Below, piece by piece: positions 1 to 11,493 of a stretch of DNA of 64,000 bases; positions within the stretch are counted from its first letter, which is position 1, and every line of letters begins with the position of its first letter. The stretch is from assembly GCA_029204225.1 (NCBI GenBank), contig CM055095.1, forward strand, positions 38,090,597 through 38,154,596, written 5' to 3'. Position numbers and translations under genes: made by a program. Below the pieces are notes generated by a model, which ran no database searches, was not told where the DNA came from, and saw only the letters and a list, made by a program, of their open reading frames with translations. The stretch is from Diphasiastrum complanatum. Its lineage: Eukaryota; Streptophyta; Lycopodiopsida; Lycopodiales; Lycopodiaceae.

Positions 1-475
1 TTCCGAAGGGAAATGCCTGGTGGATCTTTATAGCTCCTCATCTGGTGCTTTTTGGCATGAGTTTATTCCATGTGCCCGCCTCCACTTCTGAGAGATTTAT
101 GGAGTTGGACTGAATATGCCACCTTACTTTATATTTTTTCCACTGATCCGATTGTTATATCTCCCCGTCCCTCTACTTTCTCCTTTTTTAATCCTGCCAT
201 GGTCTCCCTTGCCATTAAGAAACTAAAGACCCACCGTGCTCGGGATGTTGAGGATCTAGAATCCGAACTCCTAATTCATGCTACTGATATTCTCTCACCT
301 ATTTTAGCCTCACTCCTTGACCAGGCCGTCATCTCTAGATTTCCCCCTACATGGTGTACTAACATTATACATCCCATCCACAAGAGTGGTTACCCCATGA
401 AACCGGACAACTATCGTACCATTATGATTGGGCACGTTGTGGCTAAACTCTATGGTATACTTTCTTCAGCAATGT
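1..475 (+). pseudogene. LINE ORF2 fragment (copy A, reverse transcriptase N-terminal part)
   Basis: Remnant of a non-LTR retrotransposon ORF2. The readable stretch (about 70-486) contains the conserved start of the reverse transcriptase: CTNIIHPIHK, then DNYRTIMIGH and AKLYG, as in the other LINE copies here. The first bases (..FWHEF..) match the segment near 12,010-12,060, so the copy starts upstream of the window. It stops in mid-domain where chromovirus DNA begins. It is not the left half of the copy starting at 2,406, because both carry the same NIIHPIHK-to-AKLYG segment. Catalytic motifs A-C are missing, so it is non-functional. Confidence 0.8.
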
Positions 476-2400
476 TTCAGTGGTGACATGATCTATCACA
501 TAGTTTGGACGGTTATTGTATAGTTATATGACACCCCATTGTATCATATTTCGGACTTCCATGTCCAAGAGCATTTTAGAGATTTTGTATGGTCTTGATA
601 GAAGTTATGAACGTAGCCACGGCTGATCTAGATTTAGTCTATGAAAGAATCACATAAGCAAGACTTAACCCTAGAAAGCAGGAGAGAGAAAGATTAAAGA
701 GACTAAAGAAGGAGATCATATCATAAGCCAAGTAACAAATGACACAGAATCCCTACTTATAGCCAAGAGGAAGCCCTAAAAGGAAGCTTCCAGTGGCTAG
801 GGCCAAACTGAGAGGGAAAATAGTGCGCCCTCCAAGAAGGCCCCCACTCTCAGTAATATGACCAAATAACCAATATAGTGAATCATAGGGCCCAAGGCCA
901 ATAATATGGTCTAAATGTCAATAATAGGGCCCAAGGCCAACCATATAGTCTAAATGTCAAATAATGAATAAAAAAGGGCCCAAAGCCTGCCTATGCATAA
1001 AGTAAAGTAAATGTAAATGGACATGGTGAATGTAATGAGCCGAGTCCATAACTCTCCCCGACACAAAAATAAGACCAACTGCCATAAAGGACTGGATCAA
1101 GTAACAGCAAGCCCTGGAGCATCAACTGGAACAGCATCTGGTGTAGTAACAACTGGAGCAACAGCTGATGTCGAGGAATCAACAAGTGCGGCAAGAGCAC
1201 GAGCCTGATCCGCAAGTGACGGTGTATGATAAAAGACATCAATAGGCTCCCATGTGGCCTCCTCAACAGGACGACCATCCCACTGGACTAGGAACTGAAT
1301 CTGCCGACGGCGTCGACTATGATGCAAACGCACCTGAAGGATAGCAGCAGGTAATAAAGGAAAGATCTGGTGCAGTAGGAAACTCAGCATCACGAGGAGC
1401 ATCATCCTCAATAGCAGCACGTAATAAACTGACATGGAATATATCACAGGCACGTGTGGAAGCAGGAAGCTGAAGACGATATGTAACTGGACTAAGAACC
1501 TCCAATATACAATAAGGCCCATAATAACGTGGTGCAAGCTTCTCAGTAGAAGCATGGCCCTGAATAAAATGATGACGTGCAAACCGTAGGCGTAGATATA
1601 CCATATCACCAACATGAAACTCAACATGACGTCGATGACGATCAACTGAAGCCTGATAACGCTGCTGGACCTGCTGCAAATGGGAACTGGCCTGGAGAAT
1701 AAGCTCGCGAGCACCTGATAGAAATGAAGACAGTGTCACAGGTGTATCCTCGGGAGGAAGAGGAATACCAGGTAAAAGAGGTGCATAACCATGAGATAAT
1801 AAAAATGGTGCAACGCCGGTGCTGGTACTAACAGAGCTGTTATAGCTATACTCTGCCAAACATAAGTGCTGATCCCAATCCTTCCCTGAAGGAGTAACAA
1901 AATGGCGCAAATAATCCTCAAGGATCCTGTTAAGGACCTCAGACTGCCCATCAGAAGTAGAATGATAAGCAGACCCCATAAAAAGCTGTACATCCAATAT
2001 ACGCATAAGCTCTGTCCAGAACAATGATGTAAACTTATTATCCCGATCAGAAAGGATAGTACGAGGAAACCCATGTAGGCGAAATATCTCTGAAAGGAAC
2101 AAGCATGCACACTGCTCTGCTGTGATAGTACTGCGGACGGGTATGAAATGTGCCTGTTTCGAGAACCTGTCAACTACCACCATACATGAATTGTGACCAC
2201 GACGGGTGCGGGGAAGGCGGTGAGGAATAGGCCAACTCTGAAGCAAACCAACGGACTTAGCACGGGAGTACTCATTACGTAAGCAGAAAGGACAGGTACG
2301 AATAAGTACAACAAGCTCTTTCCTAAGGGATGGCCAATAGAAATGATCCTTAAGACGAGCATAAGACTTCTGAAAACCAAAATGACCCTGTTCAATCTTT
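476..2400 (-). mobile_element. Ty3/gypsy chromovirus fragment (integrase, chromodomain, 3' end)
   Basis: Minus-strand piece of a chromodomain-bearing Ty3/gypsy element between two LINE copies. From right to left it holds the integrase zinc-binding region, the catalytic core, the C-terminal domain, a chromodomain and about 600 bp of non-coding DNA (476-1096) that is probably 3' untranslated region plus LTR. A purine-rich stretch (minus strand, near 1045-1058) could be the polypurine tract. Gag, protease, RT and the other LTR are absent. Both borders are inferred from where LINE similarity stops and resumes; I could not define a target duplication. Confidence 0.75.
1097..2400 (-). pseudogene. 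Chromovirus integrase plus chromodomain, frameshifted
   Basis: Integrase inserts the element cDNA into chromatin, and the chromodomain guides targeting. Reading leftwards from 2400: an HHCC-type segment (HFGFQKSY.., then CPFC), followed after a short loss by the DDE core. Visible catalytic sites are Asp in VVVDRF, Asp in SDRDNKF and Glu in GQSEVLN. The GDMVYLRLR and LAPRYYGPY blocks of the C-terminal domain follow. The main frame stops near 1317. A frameshift around 1365 moves the chromodomain (QFLVQWDGRPVEEATWEP) into the frame that ends at 1097. The usual segment between the zinc finger and VVVDRF is shortened. Confidence 0.85.
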
Positions 2401-2405
2401 GTACA

Positions 2406-4468
2406 ATTTTGGTCTTCCTACAATGTGTGGTTGCTTATCCACTTTATTGCCCCTACATTATCCACTCTCCTCAACCATGCTGTTGTTGAAGGCTTCCCAT
2501 CTTCCTGGTGCACTAACATCATACATCCCATCCATAAAAATGGTGACCCCATGTTACCTGGTAATTATCGCACTATCATGATCGGGCATGATCTCGCAAA
2601 GTTATATGGCACCATCCTTCAGTATGCATTTAGCTCAGAGGCAGAGTCCAGGAGATTGCATGCTTTGGGTCAGGCAGGATTCCGCGCTCATTACTCCACT
2701 ACTGATCATATCTTCACACTTCGAGCTCTCATTAAGGAAGTTAGGCATAGGAAGGAAAAGGTTTATTGTTGTTTTGTGGACTTCAAGAAAGCCTTTGACT
2801 CTGTCCCACCCTCTCTACTTATCCAGCGACTTCGCGACCTGGGTTTCTTGACAGATATTATTCTAGCTGTCATGGCTCTCTATGAGAGGGTTTGGGATGC
2901 TTTCGTCATAGCAGTAGCATTTCTGAGCAGATCCGGAGTACTACTGGGGTTAAACAGGGATGCTCTCTTTCACCAGTTCTTTTTGGATTATACATCGATG
3001 AGCTGGAGCGGGTCATTTCTCAGTGTGGCGGGGACGATTGCACGTTTGGTGACATTCTTATCGTTATCCTTCTATATGCAGATGATGTGGTGCTTGCCTC
3101 TCATACCAGAGAGGGCTTAGAGAGACAGCTGGATTGCTTACACACCTTTTGTACTCAGTGGGGTTTAGGGGTGAACCTCTCGAAGACCAAATTCATGGTC
3201 TTCAATACCTCTCGGGCTTTCATGCAGCGTCAAGAGCTTACCTTTGATGGATGGCCTCTAGAGGTGGTTTCTTCCTATACTTACCTTGGTGTGCTCTTCA
3301 CTGGTCCTACTTTCAATATGAGACAGGCAGCTACTTCTAGACTCGGAAAGGGTCATTCTTCCCTGGTCCAGTTGGAGAGATTCTGCTTCCGTAAGTCTAT
3401 TCGGGATGCCTCGAGTAAGTGCAGACTTTTTGACACCATCGTCACCCCTTCAGCCATGTATGCAGCAGAGATATGGTGTACAGGCCTCTCCTCCTCACAT
3501 TGGGCCAGCATTTCAGGTTTACAGACCACCATGCTAGCTCGCATGATTCGAGCGAAACCCTCTGTCCCACATGAGATCATTCTTGCAGAGTTTGCCACCC
3601 CCCCTATCCAGATAGAGGCAGCCTTCCAGCTTATCAAGTACATCCAAAGGGCTCGGGCACTTCCTGATACAGAGCAGAGATACACACGGCTTGCACTCAT
3701 GTCCTCACACCATCTTCAGACTCAGGGGTACCGGTTGTCATGGTTCTCCCAGTCATCACACTTCCTCATGGAGACATTCGGTATCGATATCATGGATCTC
3801 CCATTGGGCACACACCAGTACATTAGACGGTTTTTATACAGAGCATATCTTGACCGTACTTGGCGACGCCAATTAGGGGTTAAGCCTGATCACTACCGGA
3901 TACACTTTCTGAAGCAGGATGCCGCTGGACTCCCAATCTTACCTCGATATTTGTCTTCAGGACTTCACACAGTCTCCGCTTCACCTTGGGACAGTTCAGA
4001 GTCTCCTCGCACCAGTTGGTTATCGAGACTGGCAGATTCCAGGGTACACCACGAGAGGAGAGATTGTGCCAGCTATGTTCTTTACATGAGGTAGAGTCCG
4101 AGGAGCACGTCATCTTCAGATGCCCCATACACTATGCGATCAGAGGGAGATACCACTGCCCGTTCCGGGACATGCCTACCACACTCAGATCACTTATTGC
4201 ATATGACGATCCTCGCTATGTTGCGCTCATGATACGTGAGATGGTCTTGCTGCAACAGGGTATGTACCAATTAGTTCACCAGCCATGTTCTAGCTCTCAG
4301 GCTCAAATTACATCATTCTTCTCCAGGAGACGACCACGCCGAGACCCTGAGTCAGATGATGATGACGATGATACACCACAGATATCAGAGACAGTGTGTC
4401 ACTCACGGTCATGTGGCATCCCGCACTACCCGCCCTGTTATGAGAACACACCGTTCTCATCCTACTAG
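2406..4468 (+). pseudogene. LINE ORF2 (reverse transcriptase and CCHC finger), two frameshifts
   Basis: Encodes a LINE reverse transcriptase in three consecutive frames. The first (to about 2930) has NIIHPIHKNGD, NYRTIMIGH and motif A in VDFKKAFDSVP. The second (about 2930-3980) has motif B in TGVKQGCSLSP and the catalytic motif C LYADDVVLAS, followed by the thumb region. The third (about 3980-4468) carries a finger-like CQLC..H..C array (RLCQLCSLHEVESEEH then FRCP) and an acidic tail rich in Asp. The endonuclease domain is missing. The frameshifts near 2930 and 3980 make it inactive, but all RT motifs are still legible, so decay is moderate. Confidence 0.88.
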
Positions 4469-4730
4469 ACGACGACGACGACAACGACGATGCATACTAC
4501 CTCCTGCATCCTTCTTCAGCAGTAGTACTAGATGATATGTTTCTACTCTGAGTAGCTATTTTTGCTCCCACTTATGGACAGCTTATAGTTTACTGTTATA
4601 TTGTTCATCTTTTATGCATAGTTTTCTTTCTTGGAGACGTTTATATACGCTCCCAGGGTTACCACATACTTGATATGTACTTTTATTGGTCTTATATGCC
4701 TTTTGGCATGGAAAAGACATTAATAAAGCT
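2406..4730 (+). mobile_element. LINE copy B, 5'-truncated, with its 3' end
   Basis: The longest LINE copy in the window. It starts inside ORF2 next to the chromovirus fragment and runs through RT, a C-terminal zinc-finger region and a 3' UTR containing AATAAA near 4720. It then enters a CTTT/CT tract. The 3' UTR block with GGAGACGTTTATATACGCTC recurs in degenerate form near 7120 and 11,740, marking the family's 3' end. The 5' truncation is typical of target-primed reverse transcription. Confidence 0.85.
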
Positions 4731-4739
4731 TTCTTTCTT

Positions 4740-4801
<62 letters not shown>
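4731..4801 (+). repeat. (CTTT)n/(CT)n microsatellite between two LINE copies
   Basis: A CTTT run followed by about 28 CT dinucleotides. It lies exactly between the AATAAA-bearing 3' end of LINE copy B and the ORF1 start of LINE copy C (ATG at 4807). CT tracts also border LINE sequence at 11,767-11,813 and precede a LINE tail at 13,993-14,081. Confidence 0.95.
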
Positions 4802-4803
<2 letters not shown>

Positions 4804-4806
4804 CCC

Positions 4807-5653
4807 ATGCCGCCTCGTAGGGCCTCCCCCGCTCCCCTTGCCATGCAGGCTGCACCTGCCTGCGTGGCCGGACCTCCCACCATTGTTGCCGATGACGCTG
4901 CTGTCACCGCCTCCTCTGTCTCTGAGGTTCCAAAACCTTCTATTGCTGCTCCAAAACTTCCTTCCACTGCTGGCCTCCTCCGGATTCCTAAACCTATTGC
5001 TATCTCATCTTCCTTGTCCACTCAAGAAACTGCACCCATTCCCTATACTCCATCAAAATCCACCGAACTATTCTCGTCTTGGCAAGAAGATCAGTTCAAA
5101 TCTGATTTCCAGAATCTAAAAATAGAACTTTTACAGTTGAAAGAAACGCTTGCAATGTTGATTACGGAAAGGAATATGATGCAGTCCAAGATTACACATT
5201 TGGGGCAAGTAATCGGCAACAAAGATTTCAGCCTCAGGGTCTACTACCACTATGATAAAAGCGTTGGAACAAAAGATTGAACAGCAAAAGGAAGAAACCC
5301 TTTCTTGGGCATCGGTACTAAAGCAAGGTACTAAACCTAGTGCTCCCATTAGATCAGTCATTTCAGCCACGATCCAGGAAAAGAAATCTCGGGAGCAAAA
5401 GGTTCTCGACATTAGGGTCAGAGGGATTCCAAACACACAGGATGCTGTAGCAGAGGCCACGCGCTTCTTGGATACCACATTAGGACATCGGACAGTTGAT
5501 TTGGACATAGCATGGAGGACTACTAGAGAGACATCCACGTTGATCATCCGTTTCACCTCCTTGGCTACTAGACAAGACGCTTTACGATGTAGAGCTAAGC
5601 TCCGTGGCTCCACCATTTTTATGGATGATGATCACAAAACTCTATTATTTTAG
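4807..5653 (+). pseudogene. LINE ORF1 (gag-like RNA-binding protein), frameshifted
   Basis: Probable ORF1p, the protein that coats LINE RNA. The start ATG at 4807 (MPPRRASPAPLAMQAA) opens a Pro/Ala/Ser-rich head. A helical, charged stretch follows (about 5090-5310: QNLKIELLQLKETLAML, later ALEQKIEQQKEE) that would form a coiled coil. The end has a compact segment starting KVLDIRVRGIPNTQDAVAEA that resembles the RRM-like core of plant L1-type ORF1. A frameshift near 5240 splits coiled coil from RNA-binding part. It ends with a stop at 5651-5653. The assignment rests on position before ORF2 and overall architecture. Confidence 0.65.
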
Positions 5654-5702
5654 TGGAAATATACTCTCCACCATTATCACTTCTTAACACTTGTACTTTA
5701 GT

Positions 5703-7000
5703 GGTGGTACTGGTTGCAGGCTTGGAGACATCTTGATTGCTATCCTTTTTTATGCCGATGATGTGGTACTCGTCTCACCAACCAGAGAGGGTCTACAACG
5801 ACAGTTGGATTGCTTACAGGAGTTCTGTACCAGATGGGGCCTAGGGGAAAACATTGGGAAGACCAAGGTTATAGTCTTCACCACTTCTCGAGCATTTGTG
5901 CAGTGACAGGAGCTTACTTTTGATGGACAGATTCTAGAGATGGTCCCTTCTTACACATACCTGGAGACGATTTTGATTTTGGAAGTCCATCCAGGATGCT
6001 CGTAGTAAGTGTCGTCTCTTTGATACCATTGTCACCCCCACGGTTCTATATGTGGTAGAGGCATGGTGTACAATTCTCCCCTCTTCACACTGGGCCAGTC
6101 TTTCACGATTACAGACTACCATGTTAGCTCGGTTGATTCGAGCGAAGCCTTCTGTTCCATTTGAAATTCTCCTGGCCGAGTTTGCAGTTCCACCCATACA
6201 GAATGAGGCAGCCCTTCAGCTCATTACCTATATTCAAAGGGTACAGGCATTGCCAGAGATAGACAGACGATACATACAGATTGCACTATCCTCCTCACAT
6301 TATCTTCATGATCAGGGCTATAGGTTATCATGGTTCTCTTAGGCATCTCGCCAGCTAGGGGTTAAGCCAGTTTTCTACCAGACCCATTTTCTGGAGTTGG
6401 ATGCATCAGGGATCCCAGTCATGCCACGCTACTTGGATTCAGGACTATCACATTGCCTCAGATTCATACTAGGACAACTTAGGGTGTCTTCACACCAGCT
6501 AGCTATTGAGATTGGGAGGTTCCATGGTATTTTTAGAGGAGCAGATTTGCCAGTTATGCTCTCTAGGTGAGGTGGAGTTTGAGGAGCATTTTATCTTTAG
6601 ATGTATGAGATCAAAGAGAGATATCACTATTTGTTTCGAGACATGCCTACCACTCTATGCTCTCTCATAGCCTATGAGGACCCACGGTGTGTCGCTCTCA
6701 TGGTACGAGAGATGTTCATATTGCGGCGAGATCTATGCGGGACATCCCAGCATTTTACCTCTCAACCATTGATTACTTCTTTCTTTACTAGGCGGAGATC
6801 ACGTGACTCGGTGCCTGAGGATGATGGTGATTATGACGACGACGAGGATGATAGCCGCTTACATGCTCACAAAGATCAGAGACAATGTACTTCCCACCAT
6901 CACTTTACTACCAGGACCACCAGACCTCCTATACACATGCTCATGCTCATAGACGACGCCAGCAGGCTCCAACGCTCCTCATGTTGCAGCTCGCATTACA
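5703..7000 (+). pseudogene. LINE ORF2, C-terminal half (copy C), heavily broken
   Basis: Begins in the RT just before catalytic motif C (FYADDVVLVS) and follows copy B through KTKVIVFTTSRAF, the RAKPSVPFEILLAEFAVPP block and a region ending at YRLSWFS. There it meets a stop and a jump to LGVKP. The part around 6580-6650 keeps the end of the finger region, and the Asp-rich acidic tail is near 6830-6850. Several stops and at least two deletions relative to copy B are visible. Inactive. Confidence 0.8.
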
Positions 7001-7190
7001 TCTTTCTACAGCATCAACACAAACTTGACATCCTGACATGGATACATATGATTATTATGCACACGCACTCTCATTTACGCATTTATCTTAGTTTGTACTA
7101 GATGTTTTCTATATTACAGCTTCGGAGACATTTTATGTGCTCCCATGGTTGCCACATGCTTGACATGTACTTCATAGAAGTCATTCGTGC

Positions 7191-7379
7191 CGTTATCTCT
7201 GCTTTTCATCCGTCTACACACCAAAATATTGCTTTGAGAAACTCTACATCATCGTCTATCAAGACACCTTATCCTCCCTTCTACAACATTCCCATACAAC
7301 TCCACCATTGAACACAAATCCGCCTTTCTTGCAAAGGCTTTACACACTATAACTTCCCTTTCTTTTCCTTCCAATAACA
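7191..7379. other. Non-coding spacer after LINE copy C
   Basis: Short stretch of apparently non-coding DNA. I see no domain, repeat or regulatory site in it. Confidence 0.4.
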
Positions 7380-7620
7380 CCAAATCCAAAAACAAGAGAC
7401 CTTCCTGCCATCCAAGTCAGCCTTGGACACAAATGTCATGCATCCCATTCACAAGGGAGGTGATCCCATTCACAAGGTGACCCCATGAAATCAAAAAACT
7501 ACCGCACTATCATGGTTGGACATATATGGCCAAAGTATATGGCTCAATCTTACGAACAGCAGTTAGCAACGAAGTCGAGATCAGACATTTACATGGTTTG
7601 GGGCTGTGAACTTGAAGTGA
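7380..7620 (+). pseudogene. Short LINE ORF2 fragment (copy D)
   Basis: Fragment of the same RT N-terminal region. MHPIHKGGDPIHK appears near 7437, then degenerate remains of the NYRTIM and AKLYG motifs near 7495-7545 in shifted frames, and LHGLG near 7592. The GGTGATCCCATTCACAAG block is locally duplicated. Too short and broken to encode anything. Confidence 0.6.
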
Positions 7621-9282
7621 AGGTCTACTATTTCTAAAGTCCTGACTTTAGAAGTTCTGACTTAAAAAAAAGAACAAGTCATCATAACACTGTTAAATAG
7701 AACTTGAAAAAGAACTCAAAAACTTAGGGAAGAGCTTTAACATTCAATCACAAAATCATTCATTCAAGAGACTTGTTGAAGGGTCAAGATGGGGACCCCC
7801 CCCCCCCCAAAGGATTTTTCTTTTCAAATTATGCAAGATCAATTGGCCCAAGGCCAATTACATATACAGAGGTTTTGGGAAGATGGATTCTTAGATCTTT
7901 ACATCAACCAGAAGTTTACAAATTCTGGATCTTAAAGAATCTTATACCAAGAAAAGTGGTTCCTTATGACATGCAAGGACTTACTGATCAAGAAAAGAAC
8001 ATGCATAGGCATTTGACATCAGTATGTATGGCATGCATGAATCCAATTTGACATGCAAGCTTCAATTTCAACATGCAAACTTTAATTTCATACATGCAAG
8101 TTTCCAAATCAGACATGCAACTCCTAAATCAGACATGCAACTCCTAAAAACATGCATGACCAAAAAGTTATGGATGATGTGACATGCAAAGTCATCAAGT
8201 CATGGATGGTGTGACATGCAAAGCCATCAAGTCATGGATGGTGTGACATGCATGGTCATCAGTCTTATGGATGGTGTGAAAGTTTTAGAGAGAGAGAGAG
8301 TGAGAGATGAAAGAGGTAGGAGAAAGTGAGTGTGTGAAAGTGGTTCCAAAAAGTGATTCCAGTCCAAGCTTGATAGTTCCTCCTCAAGCCATAGCTCCAA
8401 GCTTTCTTCCAAGCACCTACACCCACACAAGCAAGAGCAAGAGGCAAAGAAAAAATGAATGGGAGATGAATAATGAGGGAGAGGGGCGAGTTAGTCCTTT
8501 TATAGGGAAAGTGTAGTCTTTAGGAAGTGGCTGAGGTGTCCAAAATAAGTGTGAGAGGTGTAAGGGAGACTCTAGGATAAGTAAAGTGAGAGGGTGAGGT
8601 GTATAGGTATGAGAGAGTGTTTATCACTTAGTTAGAGCAAAAGGGGAGTAGGAGGGCGCATTTTCCTAGGTGTCCTATTGCTTTCAAGCCATGTGGAAAA
8701 GTAGGTAAGTTACATATTGATAAGGATAGAAGGTAGGTAGCCTAACATTCAATGTTAGTCACTTTTAAGTTGAATATTTCTTTGTGTACAACATTGGGAT
8801 CCACCCAAGTGTTTTTCAGGTCATGGGAAAGGCTTTGTATATGTTGCATAATTTTCATCAATTCCTAGGCTTTTTTTTCTAGGGGTTGCCCATCCCCAAT
8901 CATAGTGGAGTGTGACACAAAGGGTGATCAGTCCTTTGGTTTCTTCTCCCAGTCTTTATAGACTCGAGTGAGCCTTCTTTATAGACTCGATTGAGCCTTC
9001 TTTAGGTATCGTCTTTAAGCTTTAAGAAGCTTCTTTGGATTCTTTCTTCAGGTACTCTTCTTAGTACCTGCACATACCCTTAGGAAAAGGCCATCCAATG
9101 GTTCATCATTAGATTCTATTTCTAGAACCTACATATCAAACTGTTAGCATTGCTCTACAGTTTCATTTCTTGTCTTCAGGTAATGATACCTGCACTCATA
9201 ATTCATCAATTAGAGTAATAAGCTCTTATATTCAAAATACGTTTCATACAAAAAGAATGGAAGTCTGGATAGCCTTTATTTC
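7621..9282. other. Non-coding, repeat-like region without a recognised gene
   Basis: No convincing coding region. It holds a C14-type homopolymer near 7796-7809, many ACATGCAA motifs between 8050 and 8160, a short minisatellite (8168-8282), a GA-rich patch near 8288 and small palindromes near 9020-9070. The TTTTATAGGG block near 8496 and the satellite content resemble an LTR or its leader, but no partner repeat was found. Confidence 0.4.
8168..8282 (+). repeat. Minisatellite, 32-bp unit, about 3.5 copies
   Basis: Tandem units starting at 8168, 8200, 8232 and (partial) 8265, each built on TCATGGATGGTGTGACATGC followed by AAAGYCATCAAG or a variant. Unit spacing is 32-33 bp and the first unit is the most diverged. 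Confidence 0.85.
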
Positions 9283-10945
9283 TTGGTCAATTTGGTCTAT
9301 ACAATTTTACAGGGGCAGGCAGAGGTCATCGGGCTCAATACTCCACTTCTGATATATTTTCACATTGAGATCTATATTGAGGAGGCTAGATCCAAACGTG
9401 AGCATGTAAATTATTGTTTTGTGGATTTCCAGAAGGCTTATAATTCCATTTTGAGACACTTATCCAGAGATTACAAGACCTTGGTTTAAAGTCAGATACA
9501 ATATATTGGTGATTATGGCTCTACATGAGAGACTGATAGGCTATTTCCAATGAAAGGATATCACACTGCCGTTTGATAGTACCATTGGAGCTCATTCTCC
9601 CCTACCTTGTTTGGACTTTACATTCATGAGCTACAGAGGATGATTGTGAAGATGGAGGTGAGGATTGTACTTTATGTGACTTGTTGATTTCTATTCTACT
9701 TTATGCCAATGCTGTGGTACTCATGTCAAGGTCCAAAGAGAGATTACAAAGACACCTGGATATATTATGTTCTTTTTGTTCATGTTGGAAATTGACAGTA
9801 AGCATTGCGAAGACCAAAGTGATAGCCTTCAATACCTCCCGTGCATTCATGCAGAGATAGAAGCTTTTAAGGGATGGTCACCTCTTGGACATAGTCTCTT
9901 CATATACATTCCTTGGTGTCCTCTTCATTGGTCCAGTTCTCATTGTGAAATTGGTAGCCCTTTCCAAGTTAGAGAAGGGACAAGCATCTTGATTTCAGCT
10001 TGAGAGATTTTGTTTCAGACAGTACATCCATGATGGTCCGAGTAAGTGACACCTTTTTGATACTATGGTCACTCCAATAGCCATGTATGCAACTTAGACT
10101 TGGTGTACAACCTTCACTTCATCAGAGTGTGCCAATATTTCTCGTCTACAGATCACTATGCTTCGCGGATGATCCAAGCGAGACCCTTGGTGCCACATTA
10201 GATTATGATATCGGAGTTTCCATTTCCTCCTCTTAAGGTTGAGGTGGTTTTTAGGCTCACCATTTTTCTTCAAAGAGTGGCACAGATGGATAGCAGTGAT
10301 ACCAAATATCCCTACATGGCTTTCATGTCAGCGCGGTTATCGCCTAGTCAGGGTTTTCATCTCCCATGATATTCCTAGGCAATGCATCTACTCAACTCCC
10401 TTGTTATCTCTTTATCATCGCTTCCGGAGGGCATAGATCACTATATCTGCCAATTTATATACAGGTCTTATGTGCATAGATTCTAGGATGGACAACTCGG
10501 GTTGAAACCTCTCTACTATATTGGAGGTTGATTGTGTGGGCTGCCCTATTCGCCCTAGACACCTAGATACATGATTATCACATGGATTGAGATTTATACT
10601 AGGGCAGTTCAGGGTCTCGTCACATCAACTACATATTGAGACAGGATGTTTTCATAGCATATCCAGAGAGGACATGAATTATCACATGTATAAAGTTGGG
10701 GAGATTGAGAATGAGGACCATTTCATCTTCGGATGTCCAAGATATTATGACATCAGGGGGATGTGTGTGTGTGTGTGTAATGTCTCTGAGACATGATCTA
10801 TCTGAGGGCCAAACTCTTACACACCACCAGATCCGTATCACAGAGTTCTTTACTAGACACCGACAAAGATCTATAGAAGAAGAGGATGAGATAGGTATTC
10901 CAATAAGAGACTGATTAGAGGATGAGATAGGTATTCCAATAGCCA
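9283..10945 (+). pseudogene. LINE ORF2 remnant (copy E), strongly decayed
   Basis: Follows the ORF2 order of copy B with many stops and frameshifts. A degenerate motif A region lies near 9415-9450 (YCFVDFQKAYNS), a motif C counterpart near 9690-9720 (LYANAVVLM, Asp pair altered), then thumb and C-terminal blocks, and the finger region near 10,660-10,750 (..NEDHFIFGCPRYYDIRG). The acidic tail is represented near 10,875. The decay, including loss of the YADD aspartates, marks this as an older copy. Its tail is interrupted by the hAT-like element at 11,018. Confidence 0.75.
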
Positions 10946-11017
10946 AACGTCAACGAATTAGACCAAGTTATGTTTCCGGTTTGGAGCAAGGTACGCAATA
11001 GACACAGCAGTAGCAAC

Positions 11018-11485
11018 CAATGTTTCGTGGACCTTTTCGAAAAGCCTTTTTGCAACGTGTTTGAAACGGGAAAGAATCGGCTCTATAGAGAAAGAAACGG
11101 CAAAACGTCTTTAGGGGTTATCTTTTTGCTTGTTTTTATTCCTAGCCTTTTGTTAAAGGAGAACCAAGTGCTATTTAAGTGTTTAGACAATGATTATAGC
11201 TCTATACAATGACAATATAAACAATTGGTAATCGACACACTTGAATGACTAAGGACTCAATGAGAGATTGAGATACATCACACAATGCACATGCACAAGG
11301 TATTCATAATTCTACTATTCCCTACTGAGTTCTAATCAAAGTTTTATGTGCCAAACTTTCACACACATTCGAAGGTTTTATTTTTATTTTTTTGCTCTAA
11401 TTTTAAAACCCGTTTTGAACAGTCCGTTTGAAACGGACTTTTCGAAACGGTCTCACTGAATGAAACGCATTTCAGTGAAACATTG
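11018..11485. mobile_element. Non-autonomous hAT-like DNA transposon (468 bp) with 8-bp target duplication
   Basis: Both ends are flanked by the same 8-mer GTAGCAAC (11,010-11,017 and 11,486-11,493). The element starts CAATGTTTC and ends GAAACATTG, a 9-bp perfect terminal inverted repeat. Inside, the motif GAAACGG / CCGTTTC recurs near both ends, including the near-perfect palindrome AGTCCGTTTGAAACGGACT at 11,421-11,439, like the subterminal transposase sites of hAT elements. An 8-bp duplication with C/T-A termini is the hallmark of that superfamily. No transposase is encoded, so it would need one in trans. It inserted into the tail of a LINE copy. Confidence 0.88.
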
Positions 11486-11493
11486 GTAGCAAC

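Larger units (their letters stand above)
4802..7190 (+). mobile_element. LINE copy C, ORF1 to 3' end with a large internal deletion
   Basis: A LINE copy that keeps its 5' ORF1 and the second half of ORF2. ORF1 ends near 5653, and by 5703 the sequence is already at the segment just before RT motif C, so the endonuclease and RT motifs A and B are deleted. The C-terminal region and 3' UTR follow, the latter recognisable by a GGAGACATTTTATGTGCTC block near 7123. The copy begins directly after the CT tract, head-to-tail with copy B. Confidence 0.8.

Noticed and set aside
1-4468. One LINE split by the chromovirus
   Set aside because: The left and right LINE parts both contain the NIIHPIHK-to-AKLYG segment, so they are two copies.
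4675-5021. Open frames on both strands through the CT tract (Leu-Ser and Arg-Glu runs)
   Set aside because: Dinucleotide repeats are open in several frames; only the frame from 4807 is kept as ORF1.
8168-8282. CRISPR-like repeat-spacer pattern
   Set aside because: Contiguous 32-bp tandem units without spacers in a plant nuclear context; a minisatellite.
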